Source: Leucobacter rhizosphaerae (GTDB lineage: Bacteria > Actinomycetota > Actinomycetes > Actinomycetales > Microbacteriaceae). From it: a stretch of DNA of 64,000 nucleotides. The stretch covers positions 2,790,001 to 2,854,000 of the forward strand of contig NZ_CP095043.1 in assembly GCF_022919175.1 (NCBI RefSeq). Reading direction: 5' to 3'. A program made the translations under genes and the position numbers. Every line of letters starts with the position of its first letter. Position 1 is the stretch's first letter. This document shows positions 1-9,080 of the stretch, piece after piece. The notes under the pieces are model-generated. The model was not told where the DNA came from. It ran no database searches and saw nothing but the letters and a program-made list of their open reading frames with translations.

Positions 1-389
1 ATCCGGCCGGGCATCGTCTCGTTGCGGCGGAGGGCGTCGAGCATCTGCGTCGTCCCGACGACGTTCACGGTCGCGTGACGGGTCGACTCGCTCAGGGACT
101 GGCCCGTGCCCGTTTCGGCGGCCAGGTGGATGATCGTGTCCGGGTGGAAATCTGCGAGGACCCGGTCCCAGTCCTCGGCGACACTCACATCGCCGACGAC
201 GAGCGTGACGCGCGGGTCGAGCGCCTCGGGCCGGTCGCCGCTCGAGTGGATCTGCGGGTGGAGGTTGTCGAACGCGACGATCTCGGTCGCGGAGTCGAGG
301 AGCGGCGCGATCGCCGTGCCGATGAAGCCCGCGCCGCCGGTGACGAGGGTGCGTCCGAGCGGACGTGTGGACAGGGCCGATGCGGTCAC
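1..389 (-). CDS. NAD-dependent epimerase/dehydratase (3' end outside window)
   Basis: N-terminal ~129 residues of a short-chain sugar-nucleotide epimerase or dehydratase; the rest lies left of the window. The nucleotide-binding loop TLVTGGAGFIGTAIA is near residue 14, followed by an acidic residue after beta-2 (IVAFDNLHPQ) and the DTIIHLAAETG strand typical of extended SDR enzymes. The start is a GTG preceded by AAGGAG. Such enzymes act on NDP-sugars in the cytosol, which fits the polysaccharide cluster that follows. The substrate cannot be told from the N-terminus: UDP-glucose 4-epimerase or dTDP-glucose 4,6-dehydratase are both possible. Confidence 0.85.
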   Translation of the reverse strand, partial: MTASALSTRPLGRTLVTGGAGFIGTAIAPLLDSATEIVAFDNLHPQIHSSGDRPEALDPRVTLVVGDVSVAEDWDRVLADFHPDTIIHLAAETGTGQSLSESTRHATVNVVGTTQMLDALRRNETMPGR

Positions 390-621
390 GAGTTCTCCTT
401 GATTCTGCAGTGCGGGTCGGGGCCCGCATCGGCCATTATCCCAGGTTCTCCGTCAGTCGGGTGTCCAAAGCCCCGCAGCGCCCTGCGAGCGGGCCCGGGA
501 GCCCGGCCGCTGCGGAGCGTGGAGCAACTACCATGGAACCGATACGTTGAGCCTCCTGGAGGCTCCGCGCCGGCACACGACGCACCGTCGATCACGATGA
601 CTCCGAGGAGAGCACCCCCGT

Positions 622-3108
622 ATGGACCCGAACACCCCGCTTGTTTCCGTCGTTCTCGTGAACTTTCGAGGCGCGGACGACACGATCGAGGCCATCCGTC
701 ACCTCGGTCAACTCGACTGGCCGGCCGAGGCGCTGGAGATCGTCGTCGTCGAGAACGCCTCCGGCGATGACAGCGCGCAGCGGATCCGAGCTGCGGCGCC
801 GCACGTGCGTCTCATCGAGTCGAAGAAGAACCTCGGATTCGCGGGCGGTTGCAACCTCGGCGTGCAGCGGAGCACCGGGTCGATCGTCGCGCTGCTGAAC
901 AACGACGCGAAGCCGGACCGCGGCTGGGTGCGCAGCGCGGTCGCCCGGTTCGAGACCTCGAGCCGGGTGGGGGCCGTCGCGAGCCGGGTGCTGGACTGGG
1001 ACGGCAACAACGTGGACTTCATCGGCGCCGGCCTCACGTGGTTCGGGATGGGCTACAAGCCCTATTCAGGACTGCCGATCCCCGACACGGAGGACGTCGC
1101 CCACGACGTGCTCTTCGGTACGGGGTCCGCGATGTTCGTGCGGCGGGACGTCTACGACGAACTGGGCGGCTTCGACGAGCGGTACTTCATGTTCTTCGAG
1201 GACGTCGATCTCGGATGGCGGCTGAACCTCAAGGGCTACCGCTACGTCTACGAGCCCGCGTCGCTCGCGTACCACAAGCACCACGCGAGCATGGACAAGC
1301 TCGGCGCCTACAAGGAAACCTACCTGCTGGAGCGCAACGCGCTCTACACCCTCTACAAGAACCTCGGCGACGAGGCGATCAGCGAGACGCTCACTGCGAC
1401 GCTGCTCCTCGCCGTGCGCCGGGGCATCGCCCGCGGCGGACTCGACTCGAGCGCCTACGACATCCGGAAGGCGGCCGCCGACTCCGAGCTGACGGAGGCG
1501 CTGCCGAAGGACACGGTCGCGACGCTGTACGCGATCGACCAGTTCGTGCAGGAACTGCCGCAGCTCGTGAAGGCGCGCGCGGAGATCCAGTCGGGCCGAG
1601 TCACTCCCGAGCACGTCATCCATCGCCGCTTCCTGGACACGAATGCTCCGTCGTTCACGGGGGAGCACTTCATGAAGGGCTATCAGCGGATCACGGAGGC
1701 CTTCGACGTGCTCGACGCGCCCCACCGCACCAACGTGCTCATCATCACCGGTGATCCCATCGGGGCGAAGATGGCCGGACCGGCGATCCGGGCCTGGCAC
1801 ATGGCGGAGTCGCTTGCACCCGCGAACGACGTGCGCCTCGTCAGCCTCGCGGGCCACGAGGATCTCGCCGCCGACTTCGTGCTCGACACCGTGCGCCCGG
1901 GCGACAACCGGGCGATGTCCGCGCACGAGCAGTGGGCGGACGTGATCATCTTCCAGGGCCTCGCGATGGCGCTCTTCCCGTCGATCCGCAAGACCCAGAA
2001 GATCCTCGTCGTCGACATCTACGATCCGATGCATCTCGAGCAGCTCGAACAGGGGCGTCCGCAGGGGGAGGAGGCCTGGACCCGGGCCACCGCCGACGCG
2101 ACGACGGTGCTCAACGAACAGCTTGCGCGCGGCGACTACTTCCTCTGCGCCTCCGAGCGTCAGCGGCACTTCTACCTCGGCCAGCTCGCCGCTCTCGGTC
2201 GTGTGAACCCGGCGAACTACGCGGACGACCCCGATCTCACCGGGTTGATCAGCGTGGTGCCGTTCGGGCTGGCGCACCAGCCGCCGGCTCACGAGAAGCA
2301 GGTGCTGAAGGGAGTGCACCCGGGTATCGGCGCCGACGACAAGCTGCTGCTCTGGAGCGGCGGCCTGTACAACTGGTTCGACCCGCTGACGCTCATCCGC
2401 GCGGTCGCGAAGGTTGCGGAGACCCGCCCGGAGGTGAAGCTCTACTTCCTCGGTACGAAGCATCCGCACCCCGGCGTGCCCGAGATGAAGATCGTCTCCG
2501 ACTCGCGGGCACTCGCCGCAGAACTCGGAGTCGCGGACACGAACGTCTTCTTCAACGGCTCCTGGGTGGACTACGCCGATCGGGGCAACTACTTGGTGGA
2601 GGCCGATCTCGGGGTCAGTACGCACCACTCGCACATCGAGACCACCTTCAGCTTCCGCACCCGGATCCTGGACTACCTCTGGGCGGAACTCCCGATGGTG
2701 GTCACCGAGGGAGACCACTTCGCTGAGCTGGTCGAGGATCGTGGCCTCGGCAAGGTCGTGCCGGCGGAGGACGTGGAGGCGCTCGCCGCGGCGATCGAGG
2801 AGATGCTCTTCGGGCCGGGAGAGCTGGAGGCGGCGACCGAGCGCATCACCGAGGTGCGCGCGGACTACGAGTGGTCGCGAGTGTTCGAGCCGCTCGTCTC
2901 GTTCGTCTCCGAGGCGCGTTACGCGCAGGATCGCGTGAAGCGCGGCGAGGTTCGGGTCGACTCGGGTGCGGCCGGTCGCCCCGCGAAGCGACGCCGACCG
3001 GCCGGCCAGAACGGGGTCGTCGAAGACGTGCGTCGTGCGTCGCTGCTCCTCGTGCGGCAGGGGCCCGGCGCCGTGATCCGCAAGGTCAAGCAGCGACTCG
3101 GTCGGTAG
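622..3108 (+). CDS. Two-domain glycosyltransferase (GT2 N-terminal, GT4-like C-terminal)
   Basis: An 828-residue protein joining two glycosyltransferase modules. Residues ~8-250 are a GT2/rhamnosyltransferase-like domain: VSVVLVNFRGADDT opens the fold, VALLNNDAKPD carries the metal-site region and FFEDVDLGWRLNLKGYR is the acceptor-side ED motif. Residues ~370-780 are a GT-B (GT4-like) domain with LLLWSGGLYNWFDPLTLI and LDYLWAELPMVVTEGDHF near the donor site. The last ~45 residues are basic and low-complexity. The ATG is preceded by GAGGAGAG. The enzyme probably adds successive sugars to a lipid-linked polysaccharide precursor at the inner membrane face. Its stop lies 4 bp from the convergent acyltransferase gene. 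The sugars transferred are unknown. Confidence 0.88.
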   Translation: MDPNTPLVSVVLVNFRGADDTIEAIRHLGQLDWPAEALEIVVVENASGDDSAQRIRAAAPHVRLIESKKNLGFAGGCNLGVQRSTGSIVALLNNDAKPDRGWVRSAVARFETSSRVGAVASRVLDWDGNNVDFIGAGLTWFGMGYKPYSGLPIPDTEDVAHDVLFGTGSAMFVRRDVYDELGGFDERYFMFFEDVDLGWRLNLKGYRYVYEPASLAYHKHHASMDKLGAYKETYLLERNALYTLYKNLGDEAISETLTATLLLAVRRGIARGGLDSSAYDIRKAAADSELTEALPKDTVATLYAIDQFVQELPQLVKARAEIQSGRVTPEHVIHRRFLDTNAPSFTGEHFMKGYQRITEAFDVLDAPHRTNVLIITGDPIGAKMAGPAIRAWHMAESLAPANDVRLVSLAGHEDLAADFVLDTVRPGDNRAMSAHEQWADVIIFQGLAMALFPSIRKTQKILVVDIYDPMHLEQLEQGRPQGEEAWTRATADATTVLNEQLARGDYFLCASERQRHFYLGQLAALGRVNPANYADDPDLTGLISVVPFGLAHQPPAHEKQVLKGVHPGIGADDKLLLWSGGLYNWFDPLTLIRAVAKVAETRPEVKLYFLGTKHPHPGVPEMKIVSDSRALAAELGVADTNVFFNGSWVDYADRGNYLVEADLGVSTHHSHIETTFSFRTRILDYLWAELPMVVTEGDHFAELVEDRGLGKVVPAEDVEALAAAIEEMLFGPGELEAATERITEVRADYEWSRVFEPLVSFVSEARYAQDRVKRGEVRVDSGAAGRPAKRRRPAGQNGVVEDVRRASLLLVRQGPGAVIRKVKQRLGR

Positions 3109-3112
3109 CGGC

Positions 3113-3841
3113 TCAGTCCACGAGGATCGCCGGTCGGCGGGACTCGCGGGCCCGCCACGCGCCGATATCGGCCGCGAGCGGCTCGCTCCACGCGTGTGAG
3201 GTCCGCTCGAGCACCAGGTCTCCCGCCGCGTACGCGGCCTGCAGGGCGGTGATCTGCGTGTCGTCGATCCCGAAGCGCTGCATGCCGATGGTGTTCACGC
3301 CGTGCACGCGCACCGGCGAGCCGAAGGCCTTCGCGTACGGTGGCAGGTCGCGGGTGAGGGGGGTCCCCATGCCCACCATGCAGCCCGCGCCGATGAACAC
3401 GCGCTGATGCACCGAGGCGTTCAGCCCCAGGTTGACGCGGGCGCCGATCTCGCAGTGCCCGCCGATGCTGACCCCCGCGCTGACGGTGGTGCCCGCCCCG
3501 ATGTGCACGTCGTGCGCGACGTAGGCGCGGTTCAGGATCCACGCCCCGGCACCGATCGTGGTGGGGCGGTGGCTGCCCTGATGGATCACGGCGCCCTCGC
3601 GAACCACGGCGCCCCGGCAGATCCGCACGCCCGCGTGGGCGAGCTCCCCGGCCCAGGCCGCATTCTGCGGCTGATCCGTCATCTCGGGCGGAGAACCGAT
3701 CAGCGCACTGGCGCCGATGTACACGTCGTCCTCGATCACGCAGGGCCCCAGGATCACCGCGCCGGGTCCGACCGAGACCCCGGTGCCGAGCTCGACCCCG
3801 GGGCCGATCACGGCGAGCGGGCTGATCTGCGCGTCAGTCAT
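3113..3841 (-). CDS. LpxA-like hexapeptide acyltransferase
   Basis: A 242-residue left-handed beta-helix protein built of hexapeptide repeats from residue ~8 to ~170 (IGPGVELGTGVSVGPGAVI, IGAGTTVSAGVSIGGHCEIG). AYVAHDVHIG matches the catalytic HVAHD region of UDP-GlcNAc acyltransferase LpxA. The C-terminal VHGVNTIGMQRFGI is also LpxA-like rather than WbpD-like. It overlaps the upstream dehydrogenase by 8 bp, so the two are co-translated. With that dehydrogenase and the DegT aminotransferase nearby, the likely role is N- or O-acylation of an amino sugar nucleotide for the surface polysaccharide. Lipid A synthesis is not expected in this organism. Confidence 0.85.
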   Translation of the reverse strand: MTDAQISPLAVIGPGVELGTGVSVGPGAVILGPCVIEDDVYIGASALIGSPPEMTDQPQNAAWAGELAHAGVRICRGAVVREGAVIHQGSHRPTTIGAGAWILNRAYVAHDVHIGAGTTVSAGVSIGGHCEIGARVNLGLNASVHQRVFIGAGCMVGMGTPLTRDLPPYAKAFGSPVRVHGVNTIGMQRFGIDDTQITALQAAYAAGDLVLERTSHAWSEPLAADIGAWRARESRRPAILVD

Positions 3842-4832
3842 CGGAGGCGCCGAGGATCACGGTCTGCCGGGTCTGCGCCGACTCGATCGCGGCCTCGCAC
3901 ACGCGGAGCACCTCGAGCCCCTCGCGGAGCGTCACCGCTTCGCTGGGCGTCCCGAGGATCCGGTCGCGGAAGGCTTCGTGCTCGCTCCGCAGCGGCTCGC
4001 GCTTCTCGAGTGCCAGGCGAGTCACGGTACCCTCGCTGACGCCCCGGAAGCTCGTCACCGCGTCCCAGCTGGACTGGAAGGTGCCGTTCTCGAAGAACGT
4101 GAGGTCGGCGGTGAGGGTGTCGGCGATGAAGGCCCCGCGCTCGCCCGTCACGAGCGTCAGGCGCTCCTTGAACGGGGTGAGCCAGTTCACGAGGTGGTTG
4201 ATGATCGTACCGTTCGCGAGCCGGGCCGCGATGGTCACCATGTCCTCGTGCTGCCGACCGCTCTGGAAGGCCGTGTGCGCGGCGACCTCCGCGTAGGTCG
4301 ACCCCGCGAGCCAGGCCGTGAGATCGATGTCGTGGCTGCCGAGGTCCTTGATGACCCCGACGTCGGCGATGCGGGTCGGGAACGGGCCCTGGCGGCGGGT
4401 GTGCACCTGGTACACCTCGCCGAGCTCTCCGTGCTCGAGCCGTTTGCGCAGGCTGATGAGCGCGGGGTTGAAGCGTTCGATGTGCCCGACGGCCCCGACG
4501 AGTCCGCGCGACTCGAACGCGTCGACGAGGCGCTGTCCGGCCGCGAGCGAGTGCGCGACGGGCTTCTCGATGAGGGCGTTCACCCCGGCTTCGGCGAGCC
4601 GGAGACCGACCTCTTCGTGCAGGTGCGTGGGCACGGCCACGACCGCGGCGTCGATGCCGTGCGCGATGAGCTCGTCGACCGAGGCGAAGCAGGGCACCCC
4701 TGGCGCGGCGCCGTGCACGTCCCCCATCGCATCCGCGACGCCGACGAGATCGAGCCCCTCGGTCTCCCGCGCCACCCGGGCGTGATGGCGTCCCATCATG
4801 CCGAGTCCGACAATGCCCATCCTGATGGCCAT
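3834..4832 (-). CDS. Gfo/Idh/MocA family sugar oxidoreductase
   Basis: A 332-residue NAD(P)-dependent dehydrogenase. The Rossmann motif GIVGLGMMGRHHARVA is at residues ~6-21 and the family's EKPVAHSLAAGQRLVD motif is at ~90-105. The C-terminal alpha/beta half contains GSHDIDLTAWL. In comparable polysaccharide loci such an enzyme oxidises C3 of a UDP-hexuronic acid (WbpB type) before transamination and acylation. An acyltransferase overlaps its 3' end and a DegT aminotransferase lies about 1.2 kb upstream, so that three-step pathway is plausible here. The exact substrate is inferred from context only; inositol-type dehydrogenases share the fold. Confidence 0.88.
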   Translation of the reverse strand: MAIRMGIVGLGMMGRHHARVARETEGLDLVGVADAMGDVHGAAPGVPCFASVDELIAHGIDAAVVAVPTHLHEEVGLRLAEAGVNALIEKPVAHSLAAGQRLVDAFESRGLVGAVGHIERFNPALISLRKRLEHGELGEVYQVHTRRQGPFPTRIADVGVIKDLGSHDIDLTAWLAGSTYAEVAAHTAFQSGRQHEDMVTIAARLANGTIINHLVNWLTPFKERLTLVTGERGAFIADTLTADLTFFENGTFQSSWDAVTSFRGVSEGTVTRLALEKREPLRSEHEAFRDRILGTPSEAVTLREGLEVLRVCEAAIESAQTRQTVILGASDD

Positions 4833-4879
4833 GGTGCTCCTCTGTCTGTGTTGAGCTGCGTGTGTGCGATCGGCGAGCG

Positions 4880-5233
4880 CTACGGGCGCCGATCCTGGGA
4901 TTCGAGCAGCCGCGCCTCCATGAGGGCGACCGCGCGGGCGAGTTCGGTGGCCTTGGCGTCGCGCCGGGCCTGGGCGCGCATCATGCCGACGGCGAAGAGC
5001 AGCGCGGCGATGATCGCCAGGTAGAGCAGCAGATCCGTTCCGCGACCGATGCCGAGGAGGTTCGCGACCCAGGTCAGCGCCTGCGGGAAGATGATCGCGA
5101 GCAGGGCCGCGACCGCTGCCAGGATCGAGATGAGCCGCTTGATCGCCAGGGATCGATCCCCGGAGAGCAGCCGGAGGGTGAGCACGGCCACGACCGCGAC
5201 CGCGACGATGAGGAGTAACTGAAACGCCGTCAT
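4880..5233 (-). CDS. DUF2304 family membrane protein
   Basis: A 117-residue integral membrane protein with three hydrophobic segments: residues ~5-22, ~33-57 and ~67-85. It ends in a charged cytoplasmic tail (RAQARRDAKATELARAVALM). Size and layout fit DUF2304, a family routinely encoded beside dolichol-phosphate-mannose-synthase-like GT2 genes. Here it starts 7 bp after the stop of such a gene. Its biochemical role is not known; an accessory or anchoring partner for the GT2 enzyme is the usual inference. It is the second gene of a four-gene minus-strand operon running from 5945 to 3113. Confidence 0.85.
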   Translation of the reverse strand: MTAFQLLLIVAVAVVAVLTLRLLSGDRSLAIKRLISILAAVAALLAIIFPQALTWVANLLGIGRGTDLLLYLAIIAALLFAVGMMRAQARRDAKATELARAVALMEARLLESQDRRP

Positions 5234-5240
5234 GGTGCTC

Positions 5241-5945
5241 CTATCGGATGATCAGTTCGATCAGGATGTTGATCGAGTTCAGGAGCGACTGGCCCTTGCT
5301 CTTCGAGTAGTCGGTGTAGAGCACCTCGACGGGCTGCTCCGCGTAGGGCAGACGGGTGCGGCCGAGCTGCATCACGATCTCGGTGCCGTGGGCCATCCGG
5401 TCCTGCTTGAGCTTGATCTGGCTGAGCGCGTCGCGCCGGATCACCCGCAGGCCGTTGTGCGCGTCGGTGAGACGGGTGTGGGTCGTCCAGTTCGTCACGG
5501 CGACCGCGGTCTTCAGCACGATCCGCTTCAGCAGTCCCGCCTTCGTCCGGTCGTCGAGGAACCGTGAGCCGAAGACGATGGAGAGGTCCTCGGCGCGAGC
5601 GCGGTCGACCATCTCGACGGCGTCGATCACGCGGTGCTGACCATCGGCGTCGAAGGTCACCACGAACTCCGCGCCGCGCTCCTGCGCGTACTCGAAGCCG
5701 GTCTGCAGCGCCGCACCCTGGCCGAGGTTGATCGGATGAGTCACGATGCGCGCTCCCGCCGCGGCCGCGGCCGCTCCGGAGCCGTCGCGGGATCCGTCGT
5801 CGATACAGACGACGTTCGGGAAGTCGGGGGCGAGTCCGGCGACCACCTCGGCGATCACGGTGGCCTCGTTGTAGAGGGGAATGATCACCCACACGTCGCG
5901 GTTGCCGGCGCCTCTGGATGTGCGCGCGGCAGGTGCAGAAGTCAT
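5241..5945 (-). CDS. GT2 glycosyltransferase, polyprenyl-phosphate hexose synthase-like
   Basis: A 234-residue GT-A enzyme. VWVIIPLYNEATVIAEVV opens the fold at residue ~18, VVCIDDGSRDGS follows, and FDADGQH supplies the metal-binding DxD. It has no C-terminal membrane helix and the adjacent DUF2304 protein may supply membrane contact. The family transfers a hexose from UDP- or GDP-sugar to polyprenyl phosphate on the cytoplasmic face. I chose the ATG at 5945 because a CATAAT -10 element ends 6 nt upstream, implying a leaderless transcript; longer in-frame extensions have no homology-like content. It heads the minus-strand operon continuing through DUF2304, dehydrogenase and acyltransferase. 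Confidence 0.87.
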   Translation of the reverse strand: MTSAPAARTSRGAGNRDVWVIIPLYNEATVIAEVVAGLAPDFPNVVCIDDGSRDGSGAAAAAAGARIVTHPINLGQGAALQTGFEYAQERGAEFVVTFDADGQHRVIDAVEMVDRARAEDLSIVFGSRFLDDRTKAGLLKRIVLKTAVAVTNWTTHTRLTDAHNGLRVIRRDALSQIKLKQDRMAHGTEIVMQLGRTRLPYAEQPVEVLYTDYSKSKGQSLLNSINILIELIIR

Positions 5946-5951
5946 CCGACT

Positions 5952-5957
5952 ATTATG
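5952..5957 (-). promoter_or_regulatory. -10 element of leaderless GT2 operon promoter
   Basis: CATAAT on the minus strand with 6 nt to the ATG at 5945. At this spacing transcription would begin at or next to the start codon. No convincing -35 is seen. Confidence 0.55.
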
Positions 5958-6063
5958 GCAGACCCCTCGACCGGACTTCGGTGTTCGGTCGTTGCTCGGC
6001 AACGCTCGCGGTAAGCTGTGAGCGGTCCTGGCACCGCCAGGCGAGAAAGGTGGTCCCGAGTCC

Positions 6064-7173
6064 ATGGACACGTTTATTCCCGCGGCCAAGCCCATCATCG
6101 GCGACGAGGAGCGCGAAGCCGTCGATCGCGTTCTGCGTTCCGGCATGATCGCGCAGGGGCCCGAGGTCGCGCAGTTCGAGCGGGAATTCGCGGACCATTT
6201 CGTCGCCGGGCGCGAGACCGTCGCGGTGAACTCGGGTACGAGCGGGCAGCACCTGGGCCTGCTCGCGGCGGGTGTCGGTGCGGGAGACGAGGTCATCGTC
6301 CCCTCCTTCACCTTCGCGGCGACCGGCAACTCCGTGGCGCTGACCGGCGCCACCCCCGTGTTCGTGGACATCGAGCTCGATCACTTCTCCCTCGATCCTG
6401 CCGCCGTGCGTGCCGCGATCACCCCCCGCACCAAGGGCATCATGCCCGTGCACCTCTACGGCCACCCGTTCCTGGTCGACGAGATCGAGGCGATCGCGCG
6501 CGAGCACGGCCTCGCGATCTACGAGGACGCGGCCCAGGCGCACGGCGCGAGCTGGCAGGGTCGCCCCGTCGGCACCATCGGCGACTTCGCGATGTTCAGC
6601 CTGTACCCGACGAAGAACATGACGTCGGGCGAGGGCGGCATGGTGAGCTGCGGCACCGCGACGATCGCGCGCAACATGCGGTTGCTGCGCAACCAGGGCA
6701 TGGAGACGCAGTACGAGAACGAGGTCGTCGGATTCAACGCTCGGATGACCGACATCCACGCCGCCATCGGCCGCGTCCAGCTCACCAAGGTCGACGCGTG
6801 GACGGCGCAGCGCCAGCGCAACGCAGCGGCGCTCGATGCCGGGCTGGCCGGGATCGACGGGATCCAGACCCCGAAGGTCGCTGACGGCGCCGTGCACGTC
6901 TACCACCAGTACACGATCCGCCTCGATCCCGCCGAGCGCGACCGGGTGCGCCAGGCGCTGCTCGATGAGTACCAGATCGGATCCGGTGTCTACTACCCGA
7001 TCCCGAACCACCGACTGCCGTCGCTGCAGCACTTCGCCCCGGGCCTCGAACTGCCGGTGACCGAGCAGGCCGCTCGCGAGGTGCTCTCGCTGCCGGTGCA
7101 CCCCTCGCTCCGAGACGGCGACATCGCCCGGATCGTCGACGCGCTCACCGCGATCAGCGGCGCGGGCGCCTAG
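6064..7173 (+). CDS. DegT/DnrJ/EryC1/StrS family sugar aminotransferase
   Basis: A 369-residue PLP enzyme that aminates a keto sugar nucleotide, usually with glutamate as donor. NSGTSGQHLGLLA is the phosphate-binding region, EDAAQAHGA carries the PLP-ring Asp, and LYPTKNMTSGEGG contains the Schiff-base lysine (Lys184). The C-terminal HVYHQYTIRL and YYPIPNHRLP segments are typical of WbpE/PseC-like members. A divergent promoter region (-10 TAAGCT at 6012-6017) serves it. Together with the dehydrogenase and LpxA-like acyltransferase of the opposite operon it could make a 3- or 4-acylamino sugar. The flippase gene follows 24 bp downstream. Confidence 0.92.
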   Translation: MDTFIPAAKPIIGDEEREAVDRVLRSGMIAQGPEVAQFEREFADHFVAGRETVAVNSGTSGQHLGLLAAGVGAGDEVIVPSFTFAATGNSVALTGATPVFVDIELDHFSLDPAAVRAAITPRTKGIMPVHLYGHPFLVDEIEAIAREHGLAIYEDAAQAHGASWQGRPVGTIGDFAMFSLYPTKNMTSGEGGMVSCGTATIARNMRLLRNQGMETQYENEVVGFNARMTDIHAAIGRVQLTKVDAWTAQRQRNAAALDAGLAGIDGIQTPKVADGAVHVYHQYTIRLDPAERDRVRQALLDEYQIGSGVYYPIPNHRLPSLQHFAPGLELPVTEQAAREVLSLPVHPSLRDGDIARIVDALTAISGAGA

Positions 7174-7197
7174 CGCGCCGGCGATCGACGTCGCACC

Positions 7198-9018
7198 ATG
7201 AAGGAACTCTGGACCACCCTCCGGCAGCTGCTGCCCATTCTGCCGAGCGGCGCCCGTCGATACTTCATCGGGTATGTCCTCGCGACGACGGCCATCACTG
7301 CGCTCGATGCCGTGGCGATGGGGCTCCTGGCCATCGTGATCGGCCCGGCCATGGCGGGCAACTCGATGAAGTTGCCGATCATCGGCGAAGTGGGACCCGA
7401 TGCCGCGCCGGTCATCACGATCATCGCCGTCGCGCTGATCATCCTGAAGTCGACCCTGGCGATCCTGCTGCACTGGCTGGCGACGCGGAAGTTCGCCACC
7501 TACGAGCAGGAGATCGGCGACCGGCTCTTCTCCGCCTACATCAACTCGAGCTGGGAAGAACGGTCGAAGCGCACGGTCGCCGAGATCACCCGCATCGCCG
7601 ACCACGGCATCGCGTTCAGCATGGCGAACTTCATCCTGCCGATCGCCCGAGTTCCCGGCCTCTTCTTCACATTCATCGCGGTGCTGGCGGTGCTGCTGTT
7701 CGCCGACCCGATGACGTCGATCATCGCCTTCGCCTATCTCGGTCTGGTCGCCTACCTCATCCACTCGGTCGTCACGAAGCGAGCGCTCCGCGCCGGGGAC
7801 GTGAACCTCGACTACACCTACCGGGTTGCCAACCTGATGACGGAGATGATCGACGCGCTGAAGGAGCTCAGCCTCCGCAACCGCCTCGGCCAGGTCGCCG
7901 ATCTCGTGAGCGAGAACCGCACGCACGCGGTGCGCGCCCGCGCGAACATCTCCTTCCTGAGCATCGTGCCCGGCTTCGCCTTCGAAGCGGCGCTCATCGG
8001 AGGCGTCATCCTCATCGGTGCGGCGGCCTACCTCTTCCAGGGCGGGATGGCCGCGGCGCTCGCGGCCGTCGCCCTGTTCGCGGCGACGGGGTTCCGGCTC
8101 ATCCCGGCGCTCACGGGCATGCAGGCGAGCCTCGTGCAGGCGGGTCAGGGCCTCGCCATGACAAAGGACGTGATCGGCGACCTCACGTCCACCGAGCAGA
8201 ACATGCAGTCGTCGCAGATGCCGGCCGACACCGCCGTGCTTGCGGCGACGCCCGACAAGCTCACCCTCTCCGACGTGAGCTTCCGGTACCCCGAGGCGCA
8301 GCAGGACGTCATCCAGCACATGTCGCTGGCGATCCCGCTCGGCAGCTCCATGGGCATCGTCGGCCCCTCGGGCGCCGGCAAATCGACGCTCATCGACCTC
8401 CTGCTCGGCCTCAGCCAGCCCTCGGACGGGAGCATTACGATCGATGGGGTGCCCCTGCGCTCCGTGCTGCAGCAGTGGCGGGGAAGGGTCGGTTACGTCC
8501 CCCAGCGGGTCGCGCTCTTCGATGGGACGATCGCGCAGAACGTCGCGCTCACCTGGAACGACGATGTCGATCGTGACCGGGTCGTCGAGGCGCTCGAGCG
8601 CGCGCAGCTCGGCTCCCTCATCTCCGACCGCGGCGACGGGATCGACGAGCGGATCGGTGAGCGCGGTGTGTCGCTGTCCGGCGGCCAGCAACAGCGCCTC
8701 GGGATCGCGCGGGCGCTGTACAGCGACCCGCTCGTGCTCGTGCTCGACGAGGCGACGAGTTCGCTCGACACGAAGACCGAAGACGAGGTCACGAAGTCCA
8801 TCCAGCAGTTGCGCGGCGAGGTGACGCTGATCTCAGTGGCGCACCGGTTGTCGACGATCAAGGAGTACGACCGCGTCTGCTACCTCGACGGCGGCACGAT
8901 CGTCGCGCAGGGCACGTTCTCCGAGGTGGCCCGCACGGTGCCCGCGTTCGGCGAGCAGGTGCGTCTCGCGGGGCTCGGCGGCGATGTGCAGTGGTCGGGG
9001 GAGACGCCCGAGCGCTGA
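7198..9018 (+). CDS. ABC transporter, fused permease/ATPase, lipid-linked oligosaccharide flippase-like
   Basis: A 606-residue half-transporter of the MsbA/PglK type. Six membrane helices fill residues ~1-330. The nucleotide-binding domain has Walker A GPSGAGKSTLIDLLLG (~386-401), Q-loop GYVPQRVALFD, signature LSGGQQQRLGIARAL (~492) and Walker B LVLVLDEATSSLD (~512), followed by the H-loop ISVAHRLSTI. It probably works as a homodimer in the plasma membrane and flips a lipid-linked glycan outward at the cost of ATP. The locus shows no Wzx-type flippase, which supports this role. It is probably co-transcribed with the aminotransferase gene. A drug or lipid exporter is the alternative. Confidence 0.88.
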   Translation: MKELWTTLRQLLPILPSGARRYFIGYVLATTAITALDAVAMGLLAIVIGPAMAGNSMKLPIIGEVGPDAAPVITIIAVALIILKSTLAILLHWLATRKFATYEQEIGDRLFSAYINSSWEERSKRTVAEITRIADHGIAFSMANFILPIARVPGLFFTFIAVLAVLLFADPMTSIIAFAYLGLVAYLIHSVVTKRALRAGDVNLDYTYRVANLMTEMIDALKELSLRNRLGQVADLVSENRTHAVRARANISFLSIVPGFAFEAALIGGVILIGAAAYLFQGGMAAALAAVALFAATGFRLIPALTGMQASLVQAGQGLAMTKDVIGDLTSTEQNMQSSQMPADTAVLAATPDKLTLSDVSFRYPEAQQDVIQHMSLAIPLGSSMGIVGPSGAGKSTLIDLLLGLSQPSDGSITIDGVPLRSVLQQWRGRVGYVPQRVALFDGTIAQNVALTWNDDVDRDRVVEALERAQLGSLISDRGDGIDERIGERGVSLSGGQQQRLGIARALYSDPLVLVLDEATSSLDTKTEDEVTKSIQQLRGEVTLISVAHRLSTIKEYDRVCYLDGGTIVAQGTFSEVARTVPAFGEQVRLAGLGGDVQWSGETPER

Positions 9019-9080
9019 GAGCTGGAGCCGCGTGCCCACCGGACCGAGCTCGCGGGACCGGGCGCTGGGGTGACAGAGGG

